Assembly (NCBI GenBank): GCA_003646305.1
Contig: QNFJ01000005.1
Span: 1 to 31,197, forward strand
Length of the DNA stretch: 31,197 bases
Reading direction: 5' to 3'
Source of the DNA: Gammaproteobacteria bacterium
Lineage (GTDB): Bacteria > Pseudomonadota > Gammaproteobacteria > Methylococcales > UBA2780
This document shows positions 1 through 7,699 of this stretch, piece by piece; within the stretch, counting starts at the first letter, position 1, and each line of letters begins with the position of its first letter. Below the pieces are notes generated by a model. That model saw only the letters and a list, made by a program, of their open reading frames with translations, ran no database searches and was not told the DNA's origin. The position numbers were made by a program, and so were the translations under genes.

Positions 1-902
1 AGCCAGGCTGCTTTATCTTTCGAAAGTTGCTCTGTTGATGGAAGTACCGAAAAGTGCTTGTAGAGTAGCTGAAGTTCACTTTCTTCTTGGAACTCCTGAC
101 GGCTTTTATCATCGAGCTGTTGATACTGGCCAGGTGGAAGCAAATTAAAATCACCACCCATTATCCACGGTGCTTTTTCTTTATCCAGTTTTAAGAGTTT
201 CTCCTTAATCTTTTCAACCTGCCTCTGTAGAGTGTCATATCCTTGAGAAAAAGCCTCCAGATGGCTGTTCATAACAGTCAAGGTACTACCATCTGAATAG
301 GGAATATGAGCTTCAAGAATAGCTCGTTTAATCCCCAGTTGCTGAACAATCCAGTTTTTAGGTACAAGCGGCAGACTGTGGCGAATGGCCTGTTTAATCT
401 TGTATTTGGAAATAATAGAGAGTTTCATCCCAGTGGCCCCCATCACTTTTGGATGAGGTAGAAAACGGGTTTTCCAGTAGAAGCAGGAGGTATGGCAGCG
501 GTAACTTTCGGGAAGCAAAATGAGTAGTTTTTGAAGTTGATCTTCGTTATCAGTCCGTTTGGCGCTGTCATCAACCTCCTGTAGCAGAACAATGTCTGGG
601 TTTTCGCGCTCGATAATAGTTGCAATATCTTTGCTTGTTTTGCAGATGTTTTCCCTGCTGGGGCGCTTATCCGGGCCACTGTCATCAAGTGGCTCAAACC
701 AGAAATGATAGCCTTTTCCTGCCATGAACTGAATATTCCAGGTCATAACTTTTATGGGGCTGTTTTTATTTAATAACGGGGTATCGGTTGGGCAGAAAAC
801 CACCTCATCTTGCTCAGCTTTTGGGTGGTAGCTAGATAGGTAGACGAGAAGGTAAAAGAGAGGAATGAAGAAAATTAGAAAGAAAAAAATATTTGTAATC
901 AT
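1..902 (-). CDS. Endonuclease/exonuclease/phosphatase family protein, membrane-anchored (3' end outside window)
   Basis: The reading frame starts at ATG 902-900 and stays open for 300 codons to the window edge, so the C-terminus is missing. Residues 1-20 or so are a strongly hydrophobic segment (ITNIFFFLIFFIPLFYLLVYL), which suggests an inner-membrane anchor or uncleaved signal with the catalytic domain outside the cytoplasm. The EEP (DNase I-like) fold is indicated by MTWNIQFM near the start of the domain, the metal-binding Glu in DIVLLQEVDD, the SHLEAF His block, and GGDFNLLPPGQY (the Asp-x-Asn active-site block). The final SDHxP block would lie beyond base 1. The family includes nucleases, sphingomyelinases and inositol phosphatases, so the substrate cannot be assigned. 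It is divergent from the lipase-like operon at 998, with 95 bp between them; a phospholipid-related substrate would fit but is only inference. Confidence 0.8.
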   Translation of the reverse strand, partial: MITNIFFFLIFFIPLFYLLVYLSSYHPKAEQDEVVFCPTDTPLLNKNSPIKVMTWNIQFMAGKGYHFWFEPLDDSGPDKRPSRENICKTSKDIATIIERENPDIVLLQEVDDSAKRTDNEDQLQKLLILLPESYRCHTSCFYWKTRFLPHPKVMGATGMKLSIISKYKIKQAIRHSLPLVPKNWIVQQLGIKRAILEAHIPYSDGSTLTVMNSHLEAFSQGYDTLQRQVEKIKEKLLKLDKEKAPWIMGGDFNLLPPGQYQQLDDKSRQEFQEESELQLLYKHFSVLPSTEQLSKDKAAW

Positions 903-997
903 AATCAGTCGAGTTATGAAGCCGCCGTTGTTTTACTCATCTTAGCAAAGTGGGAATCAGCTGTACCGGAACAGTTTAATTTTGATAGAGTGAAGGT

Positions 998-1792
998 ATG
1001 AATATCTCATCGTCTGTCCTTAATTTCCTAGGCAGCCATTTTGCCAGTTTTCTGGGTAAGCAGGTTAAACGCTATGACCCGGTCACGCTTTATGATGAGA
1101 AATTACTGCTGGAAGTGTTAAAGCCCGGTGATATTGTTTTGGTTGAGGGACGCGAACGAATCAGCACAGCAATCAAGTATTTAACCCAGTCAACCTGGTC
1201 CCATGCTTGTATGTATGTGGGGGATATTGAGAGTCCGCTGACGGGAGAACGGCTTCAAAATAGCCTAATTGAAGCAGATTTAAAGGAGGGTGTTATTACG
1301 CAACCACTCTCTATGTATGCAAATTACAATATTCGTATTGTCAGGGCGATCAGCTTGTCGCAGGCAGACTGCCAAGTAGTTATCGATTTTATGGTTGCTA
1401 GCCTGGGCAAGCAATATGATTTGAAGAATGTTTTGGATCTACTCCGTTTTGTTGTTTCAACGCCACCTGTTCCTGTAAGGTTTCGTCGTCGGCTGTTGGC
1501 ACTGGGAAGTGGTGAGCCGACAAAAGCAATTTGCTCGACATTGATTGCGCAAGCTTTTCAGAAGGTACGTTACCCTATTCTACCCTTGATTGAAGAGCAG
1601 GCAGATTGCTACTGTTGTCCTGATACGGCTGGAGAAGTTTTGCATATCAGGCATCACAGCCTTTTTGTGCCGAGGGATTTTGATCTTTCCCCCTACTTTA
1701 AGGTGATCAAACCGGGGCTTGATGAAAACTTTGATTACAAGGCGTTAGTTTGGGGAGACCAACTCGCTAAAAGAGTGCGGAATAATGAATAA
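998..1792 (+). CDS. YiiX/YebB-like permuted NlpC/P60 cysteine hydrolase
   Basis: This 264-residue protein matches the circularly permuted NlpC/P60 (papain-like; YiiX/YebB, DUF830, peptidase C92) pattern. GDIVLVEG opens the domain at about residue 44, followed by a WSHA block with candidate catalytic His69, an acidic IEAD block (Glu92) and a late CSTLIAQAF helix with candidate nucleophile Cys179. The His-before-Cys order is the hallmark of the permuted group. There is no signal peptide. Family members are annotated as peptidases or amidases, but the wider permuted group includes LRAT-like acyltransferases, so the substrate may be a lipid or an amide. It is the first gene of a five-gene operon and overlaps the next gene by 8 bases. 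ATG 998 is the first start after the divergent promoter region. Confidence 0.8.
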   Translation: MNISSSVLNFLGSHFASFLGKQVKRYDPVTLYDEKLLLEVLKPGDIVLVEGRERISTAIKYLTQSTWSHACMYVGDIESPLTGERLQNSLIEADLKEGVITQPLSMYANYNIRIVRAISLSQADCQVVIDFMVASLGKQYDLKNVLDLLRFVVSTPPVPVRFRRRLLALGSGEPTKAICSTLIAQAFQKVRYPILPLIEEQADCYCCPDTAGEVLHIRHHSLFVPRDFDLSPYFKVIKPGLDENFDYKALVWGDQLAKRVRNNE

Positions 1793-2648
1793 GAGCGATG
1801 GAAATTTTAGCTGCTTGAGCCATGATGGTTTAGCGCTTCATGGGCGGTTTTGGAAGGCGATCGGGGAGGCGAAGCTTAAGTTAGTCATTGTGCACGGTAT
1901 CGGCGAGCATAGTGGTCGTTATAGCGACCTGGTCAGCTACTTGAATAGGCATAATATTGAAGTGCTGACTTTTGATAATCGAGGGCATGGCCAGTCTGAG
2001 GGGCAACGCGGCCATATCAATAGTTGGGCAGATTATCGGCAGGATTTAAAGAAGATGATAGAGCTTTTTGCTGAGGAAAGGCCCGATTTACCGCTGTTTA
2101 TTCTCGGCCATAGTTTTGGCTCATTGATCGTGCTGGATTATATTCTTCGTTATCCAGAAGGTTTTAGTGGCGCAATTATCAGTGCATCGGCACTGCAGCC
2201 GGTTAATGTGGCAAGTGAATTACAAAAGGTGGCGGCTCGCTTTCTTTCGAAACTTTTTCCTCGTTTTGGGCTGAGACTGAATATTGATCCTGATTTACTG
2301 TCGCGTATTGAAGGGGTATGTGAGGATTATCGCAATGATCCTTTGGTTCATAATTGCGTAACGGCCAGATGGGGGATGGAAACACTCGAGACAATGAACT
2401 GGATTAAAGGGCATACAAGTGAGATGGCAATACCCTCTCTTTTTATTCATGGTGATGCCGATGGCCTGAATGCAGAGAAAGGAACGGTGGAGTTCTTTAA
2501 CAAGATCAGACACCGGGATAAAAAACTGATTATCTACCCAGGACGTGCTCATGAGCCACACCAGGACCTAGGCCAGGAGGAGGTTATGAAGGATATGGTT
2601 GAATGGCTAGTTGGCCGCATTCCTTCTCAACCTGAATTGGCAACATAG
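1785..2648 (+). CDS. Alpha/beta hydrolase, monoglyceride lipase-like (Hydrolase_4)
   Basis: This is a 287-residue serine hydrolase of the lysophospholipase/monoacylglycerol lipase type. Visible motifs in order are the oxyanion-hole strand VHGIGEHSGRY (36-46), FDNRGHGQSEGQRG (63-76), the nucleophile elbow GHSFGS with Ser110, the acid loop IHGDADG with probable Asp226, and GRAHEPH with His256. No signal peptide is present, so it is probably cytoplasmic. It starts inside the last codons of the preceding gene and its TAG stop shares a base with the GTG of the next, pointing to translational coupling. A second homologue of nearly the same length lies two genes downstream; the condensation-like gene sits between them. 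The acyl substrate is unknown. Confidence 0.87.
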   Translation: MNKSDGNFSCLSHDGLALHGRFWKAIGEAKLKLVIVHGIGEHSGRYSDLVSYLNRHNIEVLTFDNRGHGQSEGQRGHINSWADYRQDLKKMIELFAEERPDLPLFILGHSFGSLIVLDYILRYPEGFSGAIISASALQPVNVASELQKVAARFLSKLFPRFGLRLNIDPDLLSRIEGVCEDYRNDPLVHNCVTARWGMETLETMNWIKGHTSEMAIPSLFIHGDADGLNAEKGTVEFFNKIRHRDKKLIIYPGRAHEPHQDLGQEEVMKDMVEWLVGRIPSQPELAT

Positions 2649-3976
2649 TGACTACAGGCGTTAAAAGAGGACAGTTTGTGCGGCCACTTGGAGAGGCAGA
2701 GCGGTTTTTCTGGCTTTTTGATCGGGTTAATTGTATGAATTTTGCGGTCTATGCAGAACTTGACGAGTCACTCGAAATTGACCGCATTGAGCAGGCGCTA
2801 AATGAATTGGTATCGGTGACTCCCGCTCTACAGGTGAGAGTGGAGACGGCAGGGAAAAAGCTTTTCTTCGTTGAAGAGCAGAGCTCGCTGTTACACGTTG
2901 AGCAGATTCATGTAGAACAGGATTGGAGAGGTACTGTTCTAGATGAAATGGTTAAGCCATTTACACCCTGCACATCACCGATGGTACGCTGCCTGTTGAT
3001 AGATGGAGAGAAGACAGGCTCTATTGTTGTTATGATTTTTCAGCATACGATCGCCGATGGCCGATCGGGTATCGACTTCGCCAAGAAGTTACTCAGACGA
3101 GCGCTAGGGGAGGAATGTAGCGGTCTCAACCAGGGTAAGCTTTCGCCCGCTATGGAAGCCAATTTCCCGAACAAATACCGTAAAATTGGCGGAAGAATAA
3201 GAGGTAATCTATTTCGCTTTCGCGAAGGTTTTGAGTGGAAACGATATGGGGAACTGGAGCCATTTCCAGACTATAAAACAGATATAAAATGTGAGCGCAA
3301 AGCGAGTTCGTATCAGCTTGTTATAGAAGAAAAACTGCTGACTAAATTGAAGCAGAAAGCACGAGAAGAGAAGACTACATTACATGGATTGATTGGATCA
3401 GCACAGCTTTTGGCTCTACGGGAAGAGTTTTCTGACAAAGCAAATCATCCGATGGTGCTAACCTCTCTTGCCGATATGAGAGGGCAGTTGACGCAGCCTG
3501 TTCTGGTCGAAGAGCTTGCGCTTCAAATCACTTTTCTGGTGACAACTCACCGAGTGGAATGTGGGGCATCCTTTTGGGAGCTGGCGCGTGATATTCGTCA
3601 GCAACTGAAACATAAACTGGCCAAAGGGGATGGATATAACTTTTGGAATAGTTTGCCGCCATCTCTATTAGTTCCGCCCAACCAAAAGGGCGCTGAGCGG
3701 CTGTTAAAAATCACAAAATGGTTGTCGCCACCATCTACCCTGATTAGTAATATGGGAGATGTGAGTGATGCGAAAGCGAGTAATCTGGCGGGAGTGAGCA
3801 GCTTATCGTTGTTGATCTGTCCTTCATCGGTTACGCCGATAAATAGTACGATCAATAGTTGGAATGGCCGCCTTTTTATCAATCTGAACTACGATGCGCT
3901 AAAAATAGATCGTGCCCGTATTGAACGTATCGCGAAAGCGATGAACAACTTCATTTGCCAGGCAACAGAATTATAA
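2648..3976 (+). CDS. Condensation-domain/acyltransferase-like protein (HxxxDG motif)
   Basis: This 442-residue protein has the layout of the chloramphenicol-acetyltransferase-like superfamily (NRPS condensation domains, PapA and WS/DGAT-type acyltransferases). The N-terminal half carries the active-site HTIADG motif, with His133, Asp137 and Gly138, preceded by a beta strand (SIVVMIFQ). The beginning, LGEAERFFWLFD, resembles the start of condensation and wax-ester-synthase-like proteins. A C-terminal half with SNMGDVS matches the region that in acyltransferases forms the channel wall. It stands alone, without a carrier or adenylation domain. It starts with GTG in a 1-base overlap with the previous stop and ends in a TAATG overlap with the next gene. 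It most likely joins an acyl group to an alcohol or amine; the substrate is unknown. Confidence 0.75.
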   Translation: MTTGVKRGQFVRPLGEAERFFWLFDRVNCMNFAVYAELDESLEIDRIEQALNELVSVTPALQVRVETAGKKLFFVEEQSSLLHVEQIHVEQDWRGTVLDEMVKPFTPCTSPMVRCLLIDGEKTGSIVVMIFQHTIADGRSGIDFAKKLLRRALGEECSGLNQGKLSPAMEANFPNKYRKIGGRIRGNLFRFREGFEWKRYGELEPFPDYKTDIKCERKASSYQLVIEEKLLTKLKQKAREEKTTLHGLIGSAQLLALREEFSDKANHPMVLTSLADMRGQLTQPVLVEELALQITFLVTTHRVECGASFWELARDIRQQLKHKLAKGDGYNFWNSLPPSLLVPPNQKGAERLLKITKWLSPPSTLISNMGDVSDAKASNLAGVSSLSLLICPSSVTPINSTINSWNGRLFINLNYDALKIDRARIERIAKAMNNFICQATEL

Positions 3977-4818
3977 TGAATAGAAAACATTTTCAGTTCG
4001 ACTGTAAAACAGATGATGATGTGAAGATTTTTGCTCAAGGGTGGTCGCCGAGTGAGCATCCTGATGCGGTATTCTGTCTGATTCACGGGTTGGGTGAGCA
4101 TAGTGATCGTTACAGTCATTTTGCCGAACATCTGAATGACAACAATATTGCACTGTTGGCTTTTGACTTAAGGGGGCATGGTCGCTCGGGTGGCGCGCGC
4201 GGGCATGCCAGAGATTTTAAGCAGCTGGTTGACGATGTCGATTGTTTTCTCGATCATTCCAGGGAATTATTTCCAGACAGGCCTCATTTCCTTTATGGGC
4301 ATAGTCTGGGTGGGACGTTGGTTTTACATCATGCAATGAAAGGATGTGAAAACAGTAATCTTTGCGGTGTTATTGCCACAGCACCGATGCTCAGGCCTGC
4401 TTTTCAACCACCTAAATGGAAGGTGACGTTGGCCCGCTTAGTTCAGGCGATTTCACCGAAACTTTCATTGTCCAATGAAGTTAATCGTGAGCACCTAAGT
4501 CGAAACCCTCAGGTGATAATCGACTGTATGAATGACCCTCTTGTACACGATCGAATTAGTGCTAAGTTGGGTGTTTGTTTCCTCGATGCAGGGCTTGAGG
4601 CGCTTGAAGTGACCACGGAGTTCCCGTTTGATATTTTGTTAATGCATGGCACTGAAGATCAAATTACTTGCCATCATTCTTCTGTGGAATTTGCTGAAAA
4701 AACGGGTGAGTTTTGTACCTTAAAACTTTGGTCTGACCTTTATCACGAACTCCACAATGAGCCCGAAAAGGATGAAATTTTTGATTTTATAGTAGCGTGG
4801 GCGAAAGAGCGTATCTAG
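3976..4818 (+). CDS. Alpha/beta hydrolase, monoglyceride lipase-like (second copy)
   Basis: This 280-residue serine hydrolase is the closest visible relative of the product of 1785-2648. It shows IHGLGEHSDRY (36-46), FDLRGHGRSGGARGH, nucleophile elbow GHSLGG with Ser110, MHGTEDQ with Asp228, and YHELHNE with His257, the last being the classical monoacylglycerol lipase ending. An upstream in-frame TTG at 3955 would add seven residues. ATG 3976 is preferred because it overlaps the preceding stop as TAATG, like the other junctions of this operon. No signal peptide is seen. The triad is complete in both copies, so neither looks like a dead paralogue. They share the motif spacing but differ in the cap region, which suggests different acyl substrates. 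Confidence 0.87.
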   Translation: MNRKHFQFDCKTDDDVKIFAQGWSPSEHPDAVFCLIHGLGEHSDRYSHFAEHLNDNNIALLAFDLRGHGRSGGARGHARDFKQLVDDVDCFLDHSRELFPDRPHFLYGHSLGGTLVLHHAMKGCENSNLCGVIATAPMLRPAFQPPKWKVTLARLVQAISPKLSLSNEVNREHLSRNPQVIIDCMNDPLVHDRISAKLGVCFLDAGLEALEVTTEFPFDILLMHGTEDQITCHHSSVEFAEKTGEFCTLKLWSDLYHELHNEPEKDEIFDFIVAWAKERI

Positions 4819-4819
4819 C

Positions 4820-5536
4820 ATGATTGTCATGTTCACCGACTTTGGGGCAGAAGGGCCTTATCTTGGGCAGATGGAGGCAGTTCTAGGAACCGAAGCCCCC
4901 GCTGAGCCGGTTATTAACTTGCTCAGCAATGCACCCGTCGAAAATGTTTTATCCAGCGCGCATCTTTTGGCCGCACTGAGCCAAAACTTTCCGGTGGATA
5001 GCGTTTTTCTGGCGGTCGTAGATCCGGGTGTGGGAGGTGAGCGCCAGCCCATTGTTTTACGTGCAGATGGGCGTTGGTTTGTTGGGCCGGATAATGGCCT
5101 CTTAAATAGTGTGGCACTTCATGCGGAAGTGGTGCACTGGTGGATTATTGAATGGCGACCCGAGAACCTCTCTAGCTCTTTTCATGGTCGCGATCTTTTT
5201 GCGCCTGTTGCCGCCAGAATTAGCCAGAAAGACTATTCAGGTTTGAGCCAATGGAATGGCCCTGACCTGGGCGGCTGGCCTGCTGATATAGCTTCGGTGA
5301 TCTACATCGATCACTACGGTAATGCGATGACCGGCTGGCGTTACCAAAAGATACTGGATGAGAAGGTGATTCATATTAATGGTAAGGCTATTCATCAGGC
5401 TGAAACCTTTTGTGCGGTTCCAGAAGGTGAGCCATTTTGGTATGAAAACTCCTGTGGGCTGGTTGAGATTGCCGTTAATAAAGGGCGAGCGAGTGAGTTA
5501 CTGGGGTTAAAAGTGGGGTCTGGGGTTCGGTTTTAA
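4820..5536 (+). CDS. SAM hydrolase family protein (DUF62, SAM hydroxide adenosyltransferase)
   Basis: This 238-residue protein belongs to the SAM-dependent chlorinase/fluorinase superfamily. Diagnostic blocks are FTDFG at residues 5-9, DPGVGGER at 68-75, VGPDNGLL at 88-95, SFHGRD at 120-125, and a C-terminal IDHYGNAMT and ENSCGLVEIAVNKG domain. Asp68, Arg75 and His122 have the spacing of the water-activating triad described for the hydroxide-adenosyltransferase members, which split S-adenosylmethionine into adenosine and methionine. A hydrolase is therefore more likely than a halogenase. It starts one base after the preceding stop and ends the operon. Why a SAM-splitting enzyme is coupled to two lipases and an acyltransferase-like protein is not known. 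Confidence 0.88.
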   Translation: MIVMFTDFGAEGPYLGQMEAVLGTEAPAEPVINLLSNAPVENVLSSAHLLAALSQNFPVDSVFLAVVDPGVGGERQPIVLRADGRWFVGPDNGLLNSVALHAEVVHWWIIEWRPENLSSSFHGRDLFAPVAARISQKDYSGLSQWNGPDLGGWPADIASVIYIDHYGNAMTGWRYQKILDEKVIHINGKAIHQAETFCAVPEGEPFWYENSCGLVEIAVNKGRASELLGLKVGSGVRF

Positions 5537-5563
5537 AGGTATTTAAAGTCTCGTAATGGGTTG

Positions 5564-5707
5564 TTTTTTTACCACAGAGCTCACAAAGGTCTTTGGGGCT
5601 AAATATCCTGCATATTAGCTCTCTACATCAATCGGCCGGGGCTTATCAATACGTGAAAAGAGAAAAACTCTTTTCCCTCTGTGTTCTCTGTGGTGATGAA
5701 TTTTTTT
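5564..5707. repeat. Inverted-repeat element with ACCACAGAG arms
   Basis: In the gap between the SAM hydrolase gene and proS, the left arm T-run + ACCACAGAGCTCACAAAGG (5571-5589) is matched in inverted orientation by CCTCTGTGTTCTCTGTGGT (about 5676-5694) + T-run, 15 of 19 positions identical. The ~85 bp between them include a perfect 8-bp hairpin (5655-5675, AAAAA loop). ACCACAGAG...ACACAGAG arms are a recurrent dispersed intergenic repeat in many bacteria, so this looks like a small MITE-like or palindromic element. It may also act as a structured end for the two converging transcripts. The remainder of the 5537-5761 gap holds no gene. Confidence 0.55.
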
Positions 5708-5761
5708 GATCGCTATAGGCAGGTTAGCGGGAATACTAAAATTCCACCTATACAAACTTTC

Positions 5762-7477
5762 CTAGCCCACTAGCTTCTTTTTCAGAAACTCAACAATCTC
5801 ATTCATTGGGATTTCCTGGGTTTCACTGTCACCGCGTGCTTTGTATTCAATATTGCCTGAATCCAGACCGCGATCACCCAGTACAAGCCGGTGCGGAATG
5901 CCGATCAGTTCCATATCAGAGAACATAAAACCGGCGCGAACTTTACGGTCATCAAACAGCACATCAATACCGGCCTCAATCAGCTCATTGTAAAGATTCT
6001 CGCAAGTTTCGCGTAACCGATCTGATTTATGCATGTTCATCGGGCAGAGTGCCACTTTGAATGGGGCGAGTGCATCTGACCAGATAATGCCGCGATCATC
6101 ATGGCTTTGCTCAATGGCAGCCGCGACAACACGAGAGATGCCGATGCCGTAGCAGCCCATAGTCATAGTTTGCCCTTTGCCTAGCTCATTGAGAACATTG
6201 GCCTTCATGGCGCTGCTGTATTTGGTGCCGAGCTGGAAGATGTGACCCACTTCAATACCCCGCGCAATGGTCAGTGTTCCTTTACCATCGGGACTGGCAT
6301 CACCTTCTTGGGCTGTACATAGGTCGGCAACGATTGTGGGGAGTGGTAAATCACGCTCCCAGTTTGTCCATTTTAGGTGAAAACCGGCTTCATTAGCACC
6401 CGAAACAAAATCAGACATGACGAGAACCGCATGGTCTGCAATCACGGGGATCTCAAGTCCTACTGGGCCGATAAAGCCTGTCACTGAACCGGCTGCTTTG
6501 ATCTCTTCATCTGTTGCCATTTCCAGTGGAGAGGCGACCCCTTCAATTTTCTCAGCTTTAAGCTCGTTAAGTTCGCGGTCACCCGGTAGTAGCAATGCGA
6601 CAAGCCCAGCCTTTTTGCCTTCTGCTTTAACCATTAACGTTTTAAGGCAGTTTGAAGGGGCAACAGATAGGAATTGGCTCACCTCTTCAATACTTCGTTG
6701 ATCGGGTGTGGAGACTTTCTCCATTTCGGTTGTGGCTGCTGCTCGCTCTTCGCTAGGGGCAATGACTTCAGCCAATTCAACGTTGGCGGCATAGTCACTT
6801 TCTGTAGAAAAAGCGATGGCATCTTCGCCACTATCGGCAAGCACATGAAATTCATGTGAAAGGCTGCCACCAATAGAACCCGAGTCTGCCATAACAGGGC
6901 GAAAGTCGAGTCCTAAGCGGCTGAAGATACGGCGATAAGCCTCAAACATCCGCTCGTAGGTCTCTTGTAGCGAAGCATCATCTAGGTGGAATGAGTAAGC
7001 ATCTTTCATGATGAACTCACGCGAACGCATGATGCCAAAGCGAGGGCGAATCTCATCACGAAATTTTGTTTGAATCTGGTAGTAAGTGATCGGTAGCTGT
7101 TTGTAGCTTTTGATCTCATTGCGCGCCAGTTCGGTAATGATCTCCTCGTGGGTTGGGCCGAGGCAAAATTCACGACCGTGGCGGTCAGTGAGTCGTGCTA
7201 GCTCAGGGCCATACTGCTCCCAGCGTCCCGATTCTTCCCAAAGTTCAGAAGGCTGAACAATCGGCATTAGCACTTCAAGTCCACCTGCACGGCTCATCTC
7301 TTCACGAACAACGGCCTCAACTTTTTGAAGGACCCTTACACCAAGCGGTAGCCAAGTATAAAGGCCAGCGGCTAGTTTGCGAACCAAGCCGGCACGAAGC
7401 ATTAACTTGTGGCTGGCGATCTCAGCATCTGAGGGAGTTTCTTTGACGGTATTGAGGGGAAATTGGCTTGTACGCAT
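5762..7477 (-). CDS. proS: Prolyl-tRNA synthetase
   Basis: This 571-residue class II synthetase charges tRNA(Pro) with proline in the cytoplasm. The N-terminus MRTSQFPLNTVKETPSDAEI is typical of bacterial ProS. Motif 1 lies around residues 60-75, motif 2 is the FRDEIRPRFGIMRSREFIMKD region with the GPTHEE block ahead of it, and motif 3 is GCYGIGISR. The ~180-residue insertion between motifs 2 and 3 corresponds to the Ala-tRNA(Pro) editing domain of the prokaryote-type enzyme. The C-terminal anticodon-binding domain (VALCPMN...VLFDDR...GIPHRLVLG) is present. The length matches E. coli ProS (572). It is monocistronic here and divergent from the D15-like gene. No T-box leader is visible upstream. 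Confidence 0.97.
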   Translation of the reverse strand: MRTSQFPLNTVKETPSDAEIASHKLMLRAGLVRKLAAGLYTWLPLGVRVLQKVEAVVREEMSRAGGLEVLMPIVQPSELWEESGRWEQYGPELARLTDRHGREFCLGPTHEEIITELARNEIKSYKQLPITYYQIQTKFRDEIRPRFGIMRSREFIMKDAYSFHLDDASLQETYERMFEAYRRIFSRLGLDFRPVMADSGSIGGSLSHEFHVLADSGEDAIAFSTESDYAANVELAEVIAPSEERAAATTEMEKVSTPDQRSIEEVSQFLSVAPSNCLKTLMVKAEGKKAGLVALLLPGDRELNELKAEKIEGVASPLEMATDEEIKAAGSVTGFIGPVGLEIPVIADHAVLVMSDFVSGANEAGFHLKWTNWERDLPLPTIVADLCTAQEGDASPDGKGTLTIARGIEVGHIFQLGTKYSSAMKANVLNELGKGQTMTMGCYGIGISRVVAAAIEQSHDDRGIIWSDALAPFKVALCPMNMHKSDRLRETCENLYNELIEAGIDVLFDDRKVRAGFMFSDMELIGIPHRLVLGDRGLDSGNIEYKARGDSETQEIPMNEIVEFLKKKLVG

Positions 7478-7699
7478 ATTTTTGAATAGGGTAGAAAGTA
7501 AATCGACTATTCTACGATGAAAAGGGGGGCGACTCTATGTTGGAAATAGTTATCATGGACTTCTATTGGCTCCTAGCAAGGAATATAGTGCGCTGTTGAG
7601 CCTCTTTTAGTCTCATCATCGGTTATTATTAATCGCGTATGTCACTGGGTTTGTCAGTCCAAACCTGAATTAATGGAAAGCAATTTTCAGGGGAATACT

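Noticed and set aside
443..697. An 84-codon minus-strand open frame
   Set aside because: It is out of frame with the EEP-family gene (1-902) that covers it and whose motifs are clear; it is a shadow.
7478..7699. T-box or other leader RNA upstream of proS
   Set aside because: No specifier stem, T-box core or terminator was seen, and gammaproteobacterial proS genes do not normally have one.
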